From NCBI GenBank assembly GCA_016212095.1, contig JACRHH010000022.1, positions 50,568-114,567 on the forward strand: a DNA stretch of 64,000 nucleotides. Direction: 5' to 3'. Positions within the stretch are counted from its first letter, which is position 1; each line of letters starts with the position of its first letter. This DNA is from Nitrospirota bacterium. GTDB lineage: Bacteria; Nitrospirota; Thermodesulfovibrionia; SZUA-242. Below are positions 8,850-16,810 of this stretch, piece by piece. The position numbers and the translations under genes are program-made. The notes below the pieces were generated by a model, which saw only the letters and a list, made by a program, of their open reading frames with translations, was not told the origin of the DNA and made no database searches.

Positions 8850-8863
8850 CTGTAGTATAATTT
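8850..8863 (+). repeat. 14-bp direct repeat, right copy, flanking hicBA
   Basis: This is identical to 8397-8410 and again contains TATAAT (8856-8861), placed to act as the -10 box for the downstream ligase gene. Confidence 0.65.
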
Positions 8864-8897
8864 ACAGCTTGTTCATCTTTACTTCAGGAGTATTTCG

Positions 8898-10004
8898 TTG
8901 AAAATAGGACTCGCTTACGATCTGCGGAGCCAGTACCGCGACATAGGTTATTCCGAGGACGAGATCGCGGGTTTCGACATAGACGAAACCGTGGAAGCGG
9001 TCGAATCCGCCGTCAGCAGCCTCGGCCACGATGCCGCCCGAATAGGCAATGTGTTCGATCTTGTCGGCAAGCTTGCTTCCGGCGAGAGGTGGGACATGGT
9101 CTTCAACATGGCCATCGGGCTTCACGGCAGAAACCGTGAACAACAGGTTCCGGCGATTCTTGAATCCCATAACATTGCTTACACTTTCAGCGATCCGCGT
9201 TCGCTTGCGCTTGCAACGGACAAGGCAATCGCCAAGGCGCTGGTCAGGAACGCCGGGGTAGCAACGTCGGACTTTATTGTCGTTCGGTCGCCGGACGAGC
9301 TTGACGACGCCGCATGGCAGGAACGGTTCGAGGCCGCTTTCCCGAAAAATCCGTTCATTCTGTTCAAGCGCAAGGGCGGAAATGACGAGATTGAGCATCC
9401 GTACCCCCTGTTCGTGAAGCCGCTTGCGGAAAGGCGCGGCAAAGGTGTTTCGGCCCGTTCAATTGTCAGGAACGATATCGATCTGAAGCGGCAGATAACG
9501 AACGTCTGCTTCACCTGCAATCAGCCGGTTATCGTCGAGCGTTATCTGCCCGGACGGGAATTCGCCGTCGGCATGTTCGGCACAGGCGAGAGCGCAAGGG
9601 TGGCGGGAATGGTTGAAACTGTTTACGAGAGTTCATCGGCCGGCAAGGTTGAATTTGCGAAGGTCAAAGACAGGGAAATCATTTCACGGGCATCTTCGGC
9701 GGCGCTGGAGGCATGGAAAACCCTGGAGTGCCGCGACGCCGGGGTGGTTGAACTTCGGGAGGATGCCTCCGGGCGGCTTCAGTTCATCGAGATAAACGCC
9801 ATTCCGTGCTTCCATCCGGCAAACGGCGCGCTTCCCAATATATGCCTGATGAACAAGGCCGGATATGCAGGATTTATTTCCGCGGTCATCGAAGCTGCCA
9901 TCGAACGAACTGTGGTGAAAAAGGCGGTCAGTCCGTTCAGTTTCAAAAGCGGCCCGGCTGAAACCGGTAAAGTGAAACGCACGGGCTGGCGTTCATTCAC
10001 CTGA
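8898..10004 (+). CDS. D-Ala-D-Ala ligase-like ATP-grasp enzyme
   Basis: This is an ATP-grasp carboxylate-amine ligase of 368 residues. It opens with MKIGLAYDLRSQY and has the NMAIGLHGRNREQQVPAILE segment of the D-Ala-D-Ala ligase N-terminal lobe, LFVKPLAERRGKGVS of the ATP-grasp region and a metal-binding end LQFIEINAIPCFHP (compare EVNTLPG in Ddl). The start is TTG 8898 with CAGGAG at 8885-8890. No mur, ddl or cell-wall genes are adjacent, so the substrate may be another amino acid or peptide. Its TGA stop lies inside the first of three tandem 16-bp repeats. Confidence 0.8.
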   Translation: MKIGLAYDLRSQYRDIGYSEDEIAGFDIDETVEAVESAVSSLGHDAARIGNVFDLVGKLASGERWDMVFNMAIGLHGRNREQQVPAILESHNIAYTFSDPRSLALATDKAIAKALVRNAGVATSDFIVVRSPDELDDAAWQERFEAAFPKNPFILFKRKGGNDEIEHPYPLFVKPLAERRGKGVSARSIVRNDIDLKRQITNVCFTCNQPVIVERYLPGREFAVGMFGTGESARVAGMVETVYESSSAGKVEFAKVKDREIISRASSAALEAWKTLECRDAGVVELREDASGRLQFIEINAIPCFHPANGALPNICLMNKAGYAGFISAVIEAAIERTVVKKAVSPFSFKSGPAETGKVKRTGWRSFT

Positions 10005-10056
10005 TACCGGATACGGCACCTGATACCGGATACGGGGCCCCTGATACCGGATACGG
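10001..10056. repeat. Three copies of a 16-bp repeat at the ligase 3' end
   Basis: CTGATACCGGATACGG occurs at 10001, 10020 and 10041 with short unequal spacers. The first copy supplies the stop codon of the ligase. Just downstream, 10090-10101 is a perfect 12-bp palindrome (ACGAACGTTCGT). The stretch lies between convergent genes. Confidence 0.85.
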
Positions 10057-10144
10057 ACGATCTAGCCAGTGATCCGCCTGGTGGACGGAACGAACGTTCG
10101 TGCTCCCGTGCTCCATGGAATAGCGCTTTCGGCGTCGGTTCACC

Positions 10145-10891
10145 CTACCCTATCGCAGCCTCAAGCCGTTTCCTCACAGCCTCCATTCGCGCACCGAATG
10201 CGTCGCTTATGCGGTCGCGTGGTTTCGGCTCGGCTATCTCCAGCGATTCAATGATTCTTCCCGGCCATGCAGAAACGATGTATATCCGGTCGGCAAGCCA
10301 TACAGCCTCGTCTATCGAATGGGTGACGAACAGCACAGTGACATTTGTAGCGGCTGCGGTTTCGAGCAGGAGCTTCTGAAGCTGATGCCGGGTGCGTTCA
10401 TCGAGCGATGAAAATGGCTCGTCAAGAAGCCAGCACGATGACTCAGACGCCATCAGCCTGCCAATTGCCGCCCTCTGCCGCATTCCTCCGGAAAGTTCAT
10501 ACGGGTAGAGCGAGCCGAAACCTGCCAGCCCAAGCGCCTCCATTATCTCGTTGACACGCGCTTTTCGCGCCGCATCATTCATACCCTTGACCTTGAGCGG
10601 CAGGCCAATGTTGTCCGTAGTAGTCATCCATGGAAGAAGCGTATGCTGCTGTGTCAGATAGCCGATCTCGCCGGAAGGCGACACAATCGTTCCGCTGTCG
10701 GGCGTTTCGAGTCCGGCGGCCAAGCGCAATATTGTTGTCTTGCCGCATCCGGTCATGCCTACCAGACATGCCACAGTGCCGCGCGGAACGTCGAATGTAA
10801 CATTCTCCACCGCGCGAACGATTTCGCCATCGCGGCTGACAAACGATTTCGATACGCCGGAAAATGAGAGGCAAGGGGTGTTGGATGTCAT
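10145..10891 (-). CDS. ABC transporter ATP-binding protein, SsuB/TauB type
   Basis: This is the ATPase of an SsuABC/TauABC-type importer. It has Walker A GMTGCGKTT, a Q-loop near YLTQQHTLLPW, the signature LSGGMRQR, Walker B SSCWLLDEPFSSLD, and an H-loop in LFVTHSIDEAV. The start chosen is ATG 10891 (MTSNTPCLSFSGVSKSF). The frame can be extended upstream to 11008, but that would run across the 3' end of the permease gene. It is last in a long minus-strand operon and is separated from the permease by a palindromic repeat. The substrate is not evident from the ATPase alone. Confidence 0.9.
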   Translation of the reverse strand: MTSNTPCLSFSGVSKSFVSRDGEIVRAVENVTFDVPRGTVACLVGMTGCGKTTILRLAAGLETPDSGTIVSPSGEIGYLTQQHTLLPWMTTTDNIGLPLKVKGMNDAARKARVNEIMEALGLAGFGSLYPYELSGGMRQRAAIGRLMASESSCWLLDEPFSSLDERTRHQLQKLLLETAAATNVTVLFVTHSIDEAVWLADRIYIVSAWPGRIIESLEIAEPKPRDRISDAFGARMEAVRKRLEAAIG

Positions 10892-10919
10892 GCTAACAGG
10901 GCGAATACTAATGATGATC

Positions 10920-10940
10920 GGGCGAACACAAGGTTCGCCC
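10920..10940. repeat. REP-like palindrome at the end of the permease gene
   Basis: The arms GGGCGAAC and GTTCGCCC flank ACAAG. The element abuts the TAG stop of the permease (10941-10943, minus strand). A partial GGGCGAA lies just upstream at 10899. Very similar sequences are widespread intergenic palindromes in many bacterial genomes (from memory). Confidence 0.75.
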
Positions 10941-11801
10941 CTACCGTTGAACTGCGCGCCAATGGCCCGTCCGTTCCTCGAACCGCCGAAGCAGGCTGTT
11001 TGTGACAAGCCCTATCGCGCCGATTACTATGATGGCCGAAAACGTGTATTCGTATTCCGACGTTTTGCAGGCGGTGCATAGCATGTAGCCAAGCCCGCTT
11101 CTGGTTCCGGGGAAAATCTCGGCGGCAATAACCACCAGCCAGACCGTGCCGAGCGCTATGCGCATTCCGTTTGCGATGAAGGGAAGCGTGTGCGGAAGGA
11201 TTACGTGCCTGATCGTCTGCGCGTTGTCCGCGCCCATAAGCCGCATGGTCTCAAGCCATGCGGTGCCGACGCTTCTCACGCCCTGAATTGTGGCCGTGTA
11301 GATCGGGAAAAACGCGCCGTACCACAAAATTAATATCATGGCGGTCTGCACCTGATCCGGAACATCGTGCCGCCACGCTTCCGTCTGCCCGTAAACAACT
11401 GTGGCGATTGACGATACGCCGAGCAGCACCGTGATTATCGGCAGCAGCACAATCGGATTTATCGGCCTTGCAAGCTCCACGATCGGACTGAAGACATACT
11501 CCACAACGTGGTTGCGCGCCGCCAGAATTCCAAGCGGCACAGCCGTTGCGATTGCGAGCGCGAAGCCCAGAAAGAGGCGTATCAGCGTCATCATCACAGA
11601 GAATGCGAGCGAGCGCGAATTCAGATCGGGCGGCTCGTCGAATGGGTGTGTCAGAACGTTGAATACCTCGCCGAAGCTTGGAACCACTGCGCTTCCGCTT
11701 CTTGCGCCAAGCCACCACGCCAGAATCACGAGGCCGGGAATGATAGAGCCGAGCGCGTATTTTACCGGCGCGCTATCTTGCCATTTGGCGTCTGAACTCA
11801 T
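10941..11801 (-). CDS. ABC transporter permease, SsuC/TauC type
   Basis: This integral membrane protein of 286 residues has about six hydrophobic segments, starting at SIIPGLVILAWWLGA. The EAA-like coupling loop is AWLETMRLMGADNAQTIRHVILP, which contacts the ATPase. It pairs with the adjacent ATPase and the substrate-binding protein (12-bp gap upstream). The family carries nitrate, taurine, sulfonates, pyrimidine precursors or, in some cases, metals. Here the neighbours suggest a metal-related role (inference). Confidence 0.9.
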   Translation of the reverse strand: MSSDAKWQDSAPVKYALGSIIPGLVILAWWLGARSGSAVVPSFGEVFNVLTHPFDEPPDLNSRSLAFSVMMTLIRLFLGFALAIATAVPLGILAARNHVVEYVFSPIVELARPINPIVLLPIITVLLGVSSIATVVYGQTEAWRHDVPDQVQTAMILILWYGAFFPIYTATIQGVRSVGTAWLETMRLMGADNAQTIRHVILPHTLPFIANGMRIALGTVWLVVIAAEIFPGTRSGLGYMLCTACKTSEYEYTFSAIIVIGAIGLVTNSLLRRFEERTGHWRAVQR

Positions 11802-11813
11802 TGCGGCTGGCGG

Positions 11814-12965
11814 CTACTTGCCCGATTGCAGCTTCATCCCCGACAGCGCCTTGTTGACCGGCCCAAGGTCGAGCAGCTTTGCGCGTATCCCGGATGCCTT
11901 CATGTCCTTGAAATTCTTGTCGAAGCGGTTCATCGAGAGCATCAGATCAAGCCATGTGTCAACCGCTTTCTGCCACTGAATGTCCGGCCTGATAACATAG
12001 TTCACCGATGCGATGCTCTTCTGTCCAACCTCAGGAGGAGTTTTCGTCCAGCGCGATTCGGCGGCGAGCGCGGCCTGCTGGTTCATCGCCATAACATCAG
12101 CCCCGGCAATTATCGCGCGAAGAAGCGATTTCACGGCGTCGGGCTTCTCCTTTAAAACTTTTTCGGTTGAGGCAACAACGCAGCACGGATGCCCTTCCCA
12201 TTTGCCGTGTGGCGGCAGGCTAGAAAGATCGGCGGCCCGCTTCGCAAGCCCTTTATGCACAATCAATGTGCCTTCCGGCTCGTTAAGCACAACGGCATCG
12301 ACAATCCCGGCCTCAACCGACGCGCCGATGTTTTCCGCGCCCTGAAGATTCACGGTTATTACCTGAACAGGTTTGCCATCCTTACCAATCGGCTCGTTGC
12401 CGAATGTCACCTTCTCCTCGGCCAAAGCCTTCGTGAGAATCATGTAGGCAACCGCCATCGGCGCCTTGTAGCCCACTCGCACCGGCTTCTCCGACTTTCT
12501 GACGGCAGCCATGAACGATTCCCAACTGTCAGCCGGGAAGTCGTTTCTAAGGATCAGCGAATCGCCGTCGTTGTTTAGCGGCGCGAGGATTTTTAGCGGC
12601 GCGCCCTTGTCAACGAACTTGGCAACCGGCCCAAGCCCTCCAAGGCCCATCTCAATATCGCCGCGCTCCATTGCGGCAGGCATTCCGGCTCCGCCCTCGA
12701 CCTTTATCATGTGAACGCGGGCAACAACCTTTCCGGCGTCAACAAGCTCGTAAACCTCACGATCCTTCAGCGGATTGAGATACACGCCATACGGCCCTTC
12801 CAGCGCGCGGCCCTGATCCGCAGCCACATAAAGGGCGATCTGGTGATCGTGCCCAACATGGCCGAGGGTGAGCATGGGGACTTCAGGTTCGGCGGCATGG
12901 GCATGTGAAGATGCGGCAAAAACTGAAAAGACGAAAAACAAGATTAGATTGCCGATTGTTTTCAA
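11814..12965 (-). CDS. ABC transporter substrate-binding protein, NitT/TauT type
   Basis: This is a periplasmic type II solute-binding protein of 383 residues with a cleavable signal peptide (NLILFFVFSVFAASSHAHA). It has the family layout: LTLGHVGHDHQIALYVAADQG near the N-terminus, MERGDIEMGLGGLGPVAKF, and hinge segments around residues 170-280. The signal-adjacent region is His-rich (GHVGHDHQ). ATG 12965 overlaps the stop of the ResB-like gene (ATGA). The ligand is unknown. Its place in an operon with an FTR1/DUF2318 protein makes an iron-related ligand possible, but a nitrate- or sulfonate-like ligand cannot be excluded. Confidence 0.88.
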   Translation of the reverse strand: MKTIGNLILFFVFSVFAASSHAHAAEPEVPMLTLGHVGHDHQIALYVAADQGRALEGPYGVYLNPLKDREVYELVDAGKVVARVHMIKVEGGAGMPAAMERGDIEMGLGGLGPVAKFVDKGAPLKILAPLNNDGDSLILRNDFPADSWESFMAAVRKSEKPVRVGYKAPMAVAYMILTKALAEEKVTFGNEPIGKDGKPVQVITVNLQGAENIGASVEAGIVDAVVLNEPEGTLIVHKGLAKRAADLSSLPPHGKWEGHPCCVVASTEKVLKEKPDAVKSLLRAIIAGADVMAMNQQAALAAESRWTKTPPEVGQKSIASVNYVIRPDIQWQKAVDTWLDLMLSMNRFDKNFKDMKASGIRAKLLDLGPVNKALSGMKLQSGK

Positions 12966-14176
12966 TGACTAGCTCCTTCAGAACGAATAAAAATATCAGG
13001 CTTCCACCGCTCAAAACGGTAAACGCCCCATTTTTTCAGGTATTGTTCACTATAGCCAAATACAAGCGTATCCCGGTCGAGCGCGAACGCCATTTCCCTT
13101 TTATACCAGAACAGGTTGCAGAATAGTAGCAGCAAACCGGCGCAGACAATCGTCAGCCCGGCCTTCACCATGCCCAGTCCGGCGTCGCGCACAGCCTGAA
13201 CGCGAACCCAGACGCCGGTTTTGCCGATGGTGGGTTCCATGCCGCGCCCTTCAATCTTGAATGCCGGCGTATTTAGCCCTGCCGCCAAACGAAGCGTCGG
13301 CGCGGCAAGATTGTAAACCTCGCCGGAAAGCAGGCCTTTTCTGATCACGCGCTCCGGCGCAAGCGCAATCTTCACACTTGCGCCGTTAATGTCGATGGAA
13401 TCCTCGCGTCCCGGCGGCAAAAGTTCAAGCCTGTATGGGCGCATTCCGCCTTCGGCGTTGAAGGCTATTTCCGGTGCGAATCCCAATCCGTTAATTTTCC
13501 AGTAAATCCCGCTGTTGCCAACCGGCCAGCCGGAACCGGCAATGAATTCGCCGACGCCAAACTTTATACGCGCCGAGGCATTTTCTATCGCAAAGCTACG
13601 CTCCTTGCCGATTTGCAGATGAGAAGCAGGCATTCCGCTTTCGATGGAAACAAGCTGAATGCCATTGCCGAGCAGCGCAGCCGATTCTCCCGGCGAAAGC
13701 ATTGCGTTTTCCACAAGGCGGGAGTGGTGGCTTACCGCAATGCCGATGAGAAGCGTTATCAAGCCAAACCGAAGCAGGACGCCCGGCAGCGAAGACCACC
13801 GACCCTTGATGCCGGTTATCGAAAACTCGCTTTCGGCGCGGATCGAAAAGCCGTGCGTTGTCAGCCACTTGCCTGCCTGCTCGCGCCAGATGATTCCGGC
13901 AACGTCGATTTCGGCATATGCGTCCATGTTGCGGATCAATTCGGCGCTTGGCTGCGCGATATGCAGCGAACCGCGCAAGGCGGCGGCGATTCCGGCGGCG
14001 AGGTTGAGAATTACCGCCGCGTAAATCGCAATGCCAGCCGGATTCGACAGCATGAACGCGGCCCATGCGTCATACGGATTTGCGTTGCCGAATGTCGCAT
14101 GCACATATGCACCGGCGGCGGCAATAATCAGCGCGATGGTTGTGCGTCCGGATGCGGCAAGTGCAATCGCGTTCAC
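12962..14176 (-). CDS. ResB-like membrane protein (cytochrome c biogenesis family)
   Basis: This membrane protein of about 404 residues has two N-terminal hydrophobic segments, a third near residue 130 (FGLITLLIGIAVSHHSRL), a large extracytoplasmic beta-rich domain (residues about 150-360) and a final membrane helix (AGLTIVCAGLLLLFCNLFWY). The topology and the segment LPGVLLRFGLITLL resemble ResB, which with ResC delivers haem or keeps cytochrome cysteines reduced. No ResC/CcsA is present in the window. The start is GTG 14176, overlapping the upstream stop by 4 bp (GTGA); a frame extension to 14218 is unlikely. It overlaps the binding-protein gene by 4 bp downstream. Family assignment is moderate. 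Confidence 0.65.
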   Translation of the reverse strand: MNAIALAASGRTTIALIIAAAGAYVHATFGNANPYDAWAAFMLSNPAGIAIYAAVILNLAAGIAAALRGSLHIAQPSAELIRNMDAYAEIDVAGIIWREQAGKWLTTHGFSIRAESEFSITGIKGRWSSLPGVLLRFGLITLLIGIAVSHHSRLVENAMLSPGESAALLGNGIQLVSIESGMPASHLQIGKERSFAIENASARIKFGVGEFIAGSGWPVGNSGIYWKINGLGFAPEIAFNAEGGMRPYRLELLPPGREDSIDINGASVKIALAPERVIRKGLLSGEVYNLAAPTLRLAAGLNTPAFKIEGRGMEPTIGKTGVWVRVQAVRDAGLGMVKAGLTIVCAGLLLLFCNLFWYKREMAFALDRDTLVFGYSEQYLKKWGVYRFERWKPDIFIRSEGASH

Positions 14177-15546
14177 AGGTGCGTTCCGGCCTTCTCGATC
14201 TTCTGCGCCGCTTTCCACGCATCGATCAGGTTTTTAAGCGGAACGTAGATATATTCGGCGTCGAACTTAGCTTCAAACGGAATGGGATTGCATCCGCCGG
14301 GCTGGCCGACAGACGTTACGGAAATGGGCGATACACAGTATTTGCAGACAAGATTCTCGCCGCGCTGCGCGTAGCCGATAGCCTTGGTGTTCCATGCCGC
14401 CGGACGGCAGATCTCGCACTCGTCGAGCGCCACGGCAGGCGTGCCGTCGGGCTTGACTATCGCAAGGAAAATGATTTTCCTGTCGCCGTAGAGATAGAGA
14501 TATTTACGGATTTTCTTGTCGCTCAGGTTTCCAGTCTTGTCTGTCATCGGAAGCCGGAGAAAATCCTCGTTGTCGCCCGGCGCAACAACCACCGGCGCGG
14601 GATCAAAGAGCGGATTGAGCGACAGATTCGCCGCGTGAACCAGAAAGAATATCATCAGGAACGCCGCCATCATCGGCGCACCGGCAAGCGTGAGGTCTCT
14701 CCGGAACCCGGCGATCTTCATGCGCCGCTCGGCTCCAACCTTTATGCCGCTTACAGCCGGATCGGGCGCGGCCACCAGCCGGGCCAGCAGCCGGAGCGGC
14801 GGGAAGAAAATAACGGCAACCGTGGCCGACATCGCCATGCGGTCGCCGCCCATGTATTCAAGGAAACCGGACTCTGGCGCTGAAAGATAGAGATGATCGG
14901 GAATCAGCAGTATTTCCCGGAGGTTCCTGACAGCGCCTGAAACAAACACTTCCATGCCCCTCTGCATGGCGATCATCAGGTTCTGCTCCTCGAACTCGGC
15001 CATGCCGCCAGAAATAAGCCGGAACGCGCCTGCAACAAGAAGCAGCGTGGCCGGGCTGAGAACGCCGCGAATATCGAGTTTGCGAACCAGCTTGAGCGGC
15101 GCAAGCATGATTGCGGCTCCGGCGGCAAGGCTTAAAGGCGCGCCAAATACGGGAGCCGAACCGCCGGATTCCAGCGATGCGCCCTTTGCAACCGAGGCAA
15201 GCGCGCCGAATTCGAAGAACGCGATGGCAAATCCGAAGGCTGCGGCAAGGATGGATGAGACGTTACGTGCCGCCGGAAGCTGCGTGTCCCACAGGAACGC
15301 GGACGAGAAAAAAATCGCGCCGTGGATAGTGATTCCCCAGAAAACCCAGAGATTGCGATAACCGCCGGTTGGATCGAGCAACGCATATCCGGCATACGCG
15401 CCAAATGCCACGGCAAGCGCAATGCCGGTGAATAACGGCTTAAGAAGGTTGTCACGCTGCTCGGCCTTTAGAAACGATACGGCAAGAAGAATCAGGAAGC
15501 CGATTTCCGCGCCTTCGCGGAAGGCGGACGAGGCTATGGAGAACAT
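14173..15546 (-). CDS. FTR1-like / DUF2318 Fe-S membrane fusion protein
   Basis: The N-terminal 300 residues are a polytopic membrane domain that opens with SAFREGAEIGFLILL. REGAE matches the REGLE iron-binding motif of FTR1 permeases, and a second, weaker copy is QRGMEVF. The C-terminal 150 residues form the extracytoplasmic DUF2318 (Fe2318/FtrD) domain, with CEIC, CKYC and GGCNPIPF, the cysteine set expected to bind a metal or Fe-S centre. Separate versions of these proteins occur in P19/Ftr iron-uptake operons (Campylobacter, Bordetella, Brucella). A fusion with an SsuABC-type ABC system and a ResB-like protein is unusual. The role is probably envelope iron uptake or redox handling of iron (inference). 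Confidence 0.8.
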   Translation of the reverse strand: MFSIASSAFREGAEIGFLILLAVSFLKAEQRDNLLKPLFTGIALAVAFGAYAGYALLDPTGGYRNLWVFWGITIHGAIFFSSAFLWDTQLPAARNVSSILAAAFGFAIAFFEFGALASVAKGASLESGGSAPVFGAPLSLAAGAAIMLAPLKLVRKLDIRGVLSPATLLLVAGAFRLISGGMAEFEEQNLMIAMQRGMEVFVSGAVRNLREILLIPDHLYLSAPESGFLEYMGGDRMAMSATVAVIFFPPLRLLARLVAAPDPAVSGIKVGAERRMKIAGFRRDLTLAGAPMMAAFLMIFFLVHAANLSLNPLFDPAPVVVAPGDNEDFLRLPMTDKTGNLSDKKIRKYLYLYGDRKIIFLAIVKPDGTPAVALDECEICRPAAWNTKAIGYAQRGENLVCKYCVSPISVTSVGQPGGCNPIPFEAKFDAEYIYVPLKNLIDAWKAAQKIEKAGTHL

Positions 15547-15550
15547 GATT

Positions 15551-15844
15551 TCAGTACAGTCTGGCTTTCCAGTAATCCGGGTCTCTATGCAGATTCATTA
15601 CCGCAACGATGAATAAGGCATCGCTTTCTTCCGAATAAAGAATCCCGTATGGAAACCGTCTAATCAACGCCCTTCTAATATCTGCCTCAATGAAAGGCCA
15701 TGTTTTCGGGAAAGCTGCCGCTCTTTCAATAGCAGCGTACACTTCAACCGCAAAGTCATGTCCAAGTCCAGAATTGCATTCCTCATAATATTCAATGGCT
15801 TTAACGAGTTCTAACTCGGCCTCATGATGGAAAGAATATTTCAC
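15551..15844 (-). CDS. ParE/RelE-superfamily toxin
   Basis: The 97-residue protein fits the ParE/RelE fold (SFHHEAELELVKAIEYYEE, then RRALIRRFPYGILYSEESDALFIVAVMNLHRDPDYWKAR). The closing HRDPDYW is typical of ParE-like toxins paired with the short addiction-module antitoxin family. It lies one base downstream of its antitoxin gene. The target, gyrase or the ribosome, cannot be decided from sequence. The pair sits inside an otherwise coherent metal/redox operon. Confidence 0.85.
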   Translation of the reverse strand: MKYSFHHEAELELVKAIEYYEECNSGLGHDFAVEVYAAIERAAAFPKTWPFIEADIRRALIRRFPYGILYSEESDALFIVAVMNLHRDPDYWKARLY

Positions 15845-16066
15845 TCAGGCAAATCGGCTCCATATTTTGGCAAATACTTCATCGCCAGGAATGGCCCTGA
15901 CCTCACCCGAACGTAGCTCAGCCAATCGCCGTTTAGCAACGTCTGCCCATTTTCTGTCGATTTCGGCTTCCGGAGGGTTCAGGCTTTTCAATAAAGAGTC
16001 CACAACCATAACCCTGTCCTCGATCGGCAACGAGTTTGCCTCCAGAATCAAGTCCTTGGTTTTCAT
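15845..16066 (-). CDS. Short addiction-module antitoxin (TIGR02574-like)
   Basis: The 73-residue antitoxin has the pattern LILEANSLPIEDRVMVVDSLLKSLN and then a C-terminal RLAELRSGEVRAIPGDEVF, typical of the short antitoxins that accompany ParE-like toxins. ATG 16066 is preceded on the minus strand by GGAGG. It lies 23 bp downstream of the selenocysteine-candidate gene. Confidence 0.85.
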   Translation of the reverse strand: MKTKDLILEANSLPIEDRVMVVDSLLKSLNPPEAEIDRKWADVAKRRLAELRSGEVRAIPGDEVFAKIWSRFA

Positions 16067-16089
16067 CTTGCCTCCAGTTCCATGAAGTC

Positions 16090-16599
16090 CTACTTCCCGA
16101 CAATCTTCTGAAGCGCCTCGTCGAGGCCAGCCGTGGTGAAACCCTTCGGAACGCGGGTGCGAACCATGCCGGTTCTGTCAACGAACACTATGCCGCCGCC
16201 ATATGTCATGCCGTACTTGCGAGACATCGTGTCATCCTTGTCGAAACCGAAATCGGCCTTGATGCCGTTTTTTTCGGCAAACGCCTTGAGCTTCGGAATC
16301 TTGTCCTGATGCCCGATCCAGAGGACTTTCAGCCCCTCTTTCTCGTATTTCTGTTCTGCCCTCCGCACGAGAGGGATCTCTTCGCTGCAGCGTATTCACC
16401 AGCTTGTGAGCCAGTAGATGATCACCGGCCTTCCCTTGTAATCGGCGAATTTCACCGGCTGGCCGCCCATGATGTCGGGCAGCGTGAAATCGGCTGCCGG
16501 AAACTCGTTCGGGAAACCGCCGCAGGCCGCAACGAAAAACAGCAAAACCGCAGCGAGAACCGATCGCCTTGCAGATCCGTTATGCAGGCCGGTATTCAT
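16090..16599 (-). CDS. TlpA/ResA-like lipoprotein with in-frame TGA at the redox cysteine (candidate selenoprotein)
   Basis: Two open segments in one frame (16399-16599 and 16090-16395) are separated by a single TGA at 16396-16398. Read through, they give one 169-residue thioredoxin-fold lipoprotein. It has a signal peptide with lipobox VAAC, then FPAADFTLPDIMGGQPVKF, GRPVIIYWLTSW, TGA, IRCSEEIPLV, VLWIGHQDKIPKLKAFAEK and GIVFVDRTGMVRTRV. TlpA proteins have WCxxC followed by xxE(M/I)P, so the TGA falls exactly on the first redox Cys and would give a UxxC motif. A hairpin fitting the bacterial SECIS rules starts 21 nt after the TGA. It overlaps the upstream small membrane gene by 1 bp (TGATG). 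The alternatives are a nonsense mutation or a sequence error. The role would be thiol-disulfide reduction outside the cytoplasm, perhaps serving the DUF2318 protein. Confidence 0.8.
16359..16398 (-). promoter_or_regulatory. Candidate bSECIS element following the TGA codon
   Basis: In the minus-strand transcript the TGA is followed at nt +21 to +37 by a hairpin. CCCUC pairs with GAGGG, an added U-G closes it, and the loop is CGUGC. The stem is 6 bp, the loop is 5 nt with a G in its second position, and the loop starts 27 nt after the UGA. All of this falls within the published bacterial SECIS limits as I recall them. Confidence 0.55.
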
Positions 16600-16784
16600 C
16601 AGGCAGCCTTGACCTTGTTCTGAAGCGCGACTATCCAGGCTATCAGAATGCCCAGAAGCGAGCCCGACACATCATGAACGTAGGCCATCGGAGTTGTAAG
16701 CTGGCCCGCGCCGAAATAGAGAACGTCGAAGATGATGCCGCCCACAAGCCCAAGCACCGCGCCTATTATTAATGTTCTTCCCAT
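16599..16784 (-). CDS. Small two-helix membrane protein
   Basis: This is a 61-residue hydrophobic protein with two membrane segments (LIIGAVLGLVGGIIFDVLYF and VSGSLLGILIAWIVAL) and a short basic tail. No family is recognised. It overlaps the next gene by one base, and its position at the head of the operon suggests co-expression with the TlpA-like protein. Confidence 0.6.
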   Translation of the reverse strand: MGRTLIIGAVLGLVGGIIFDVLYFGAGQLTTPMAYVHDVSGSLLGILIAWIVALQNKVKAA

Positions 16785-16810
16785 AGTTTATCGCTCTCCG
16801 GATTGCGTGA

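Noticed and set aside
10892..11008. N-terminal extension of the ABC ATPase to 11008
   Set aside because: It would overlap the permease 3' end and translate the REP-like palindrome; ATG 10891 gives the family-typical N-terminus.
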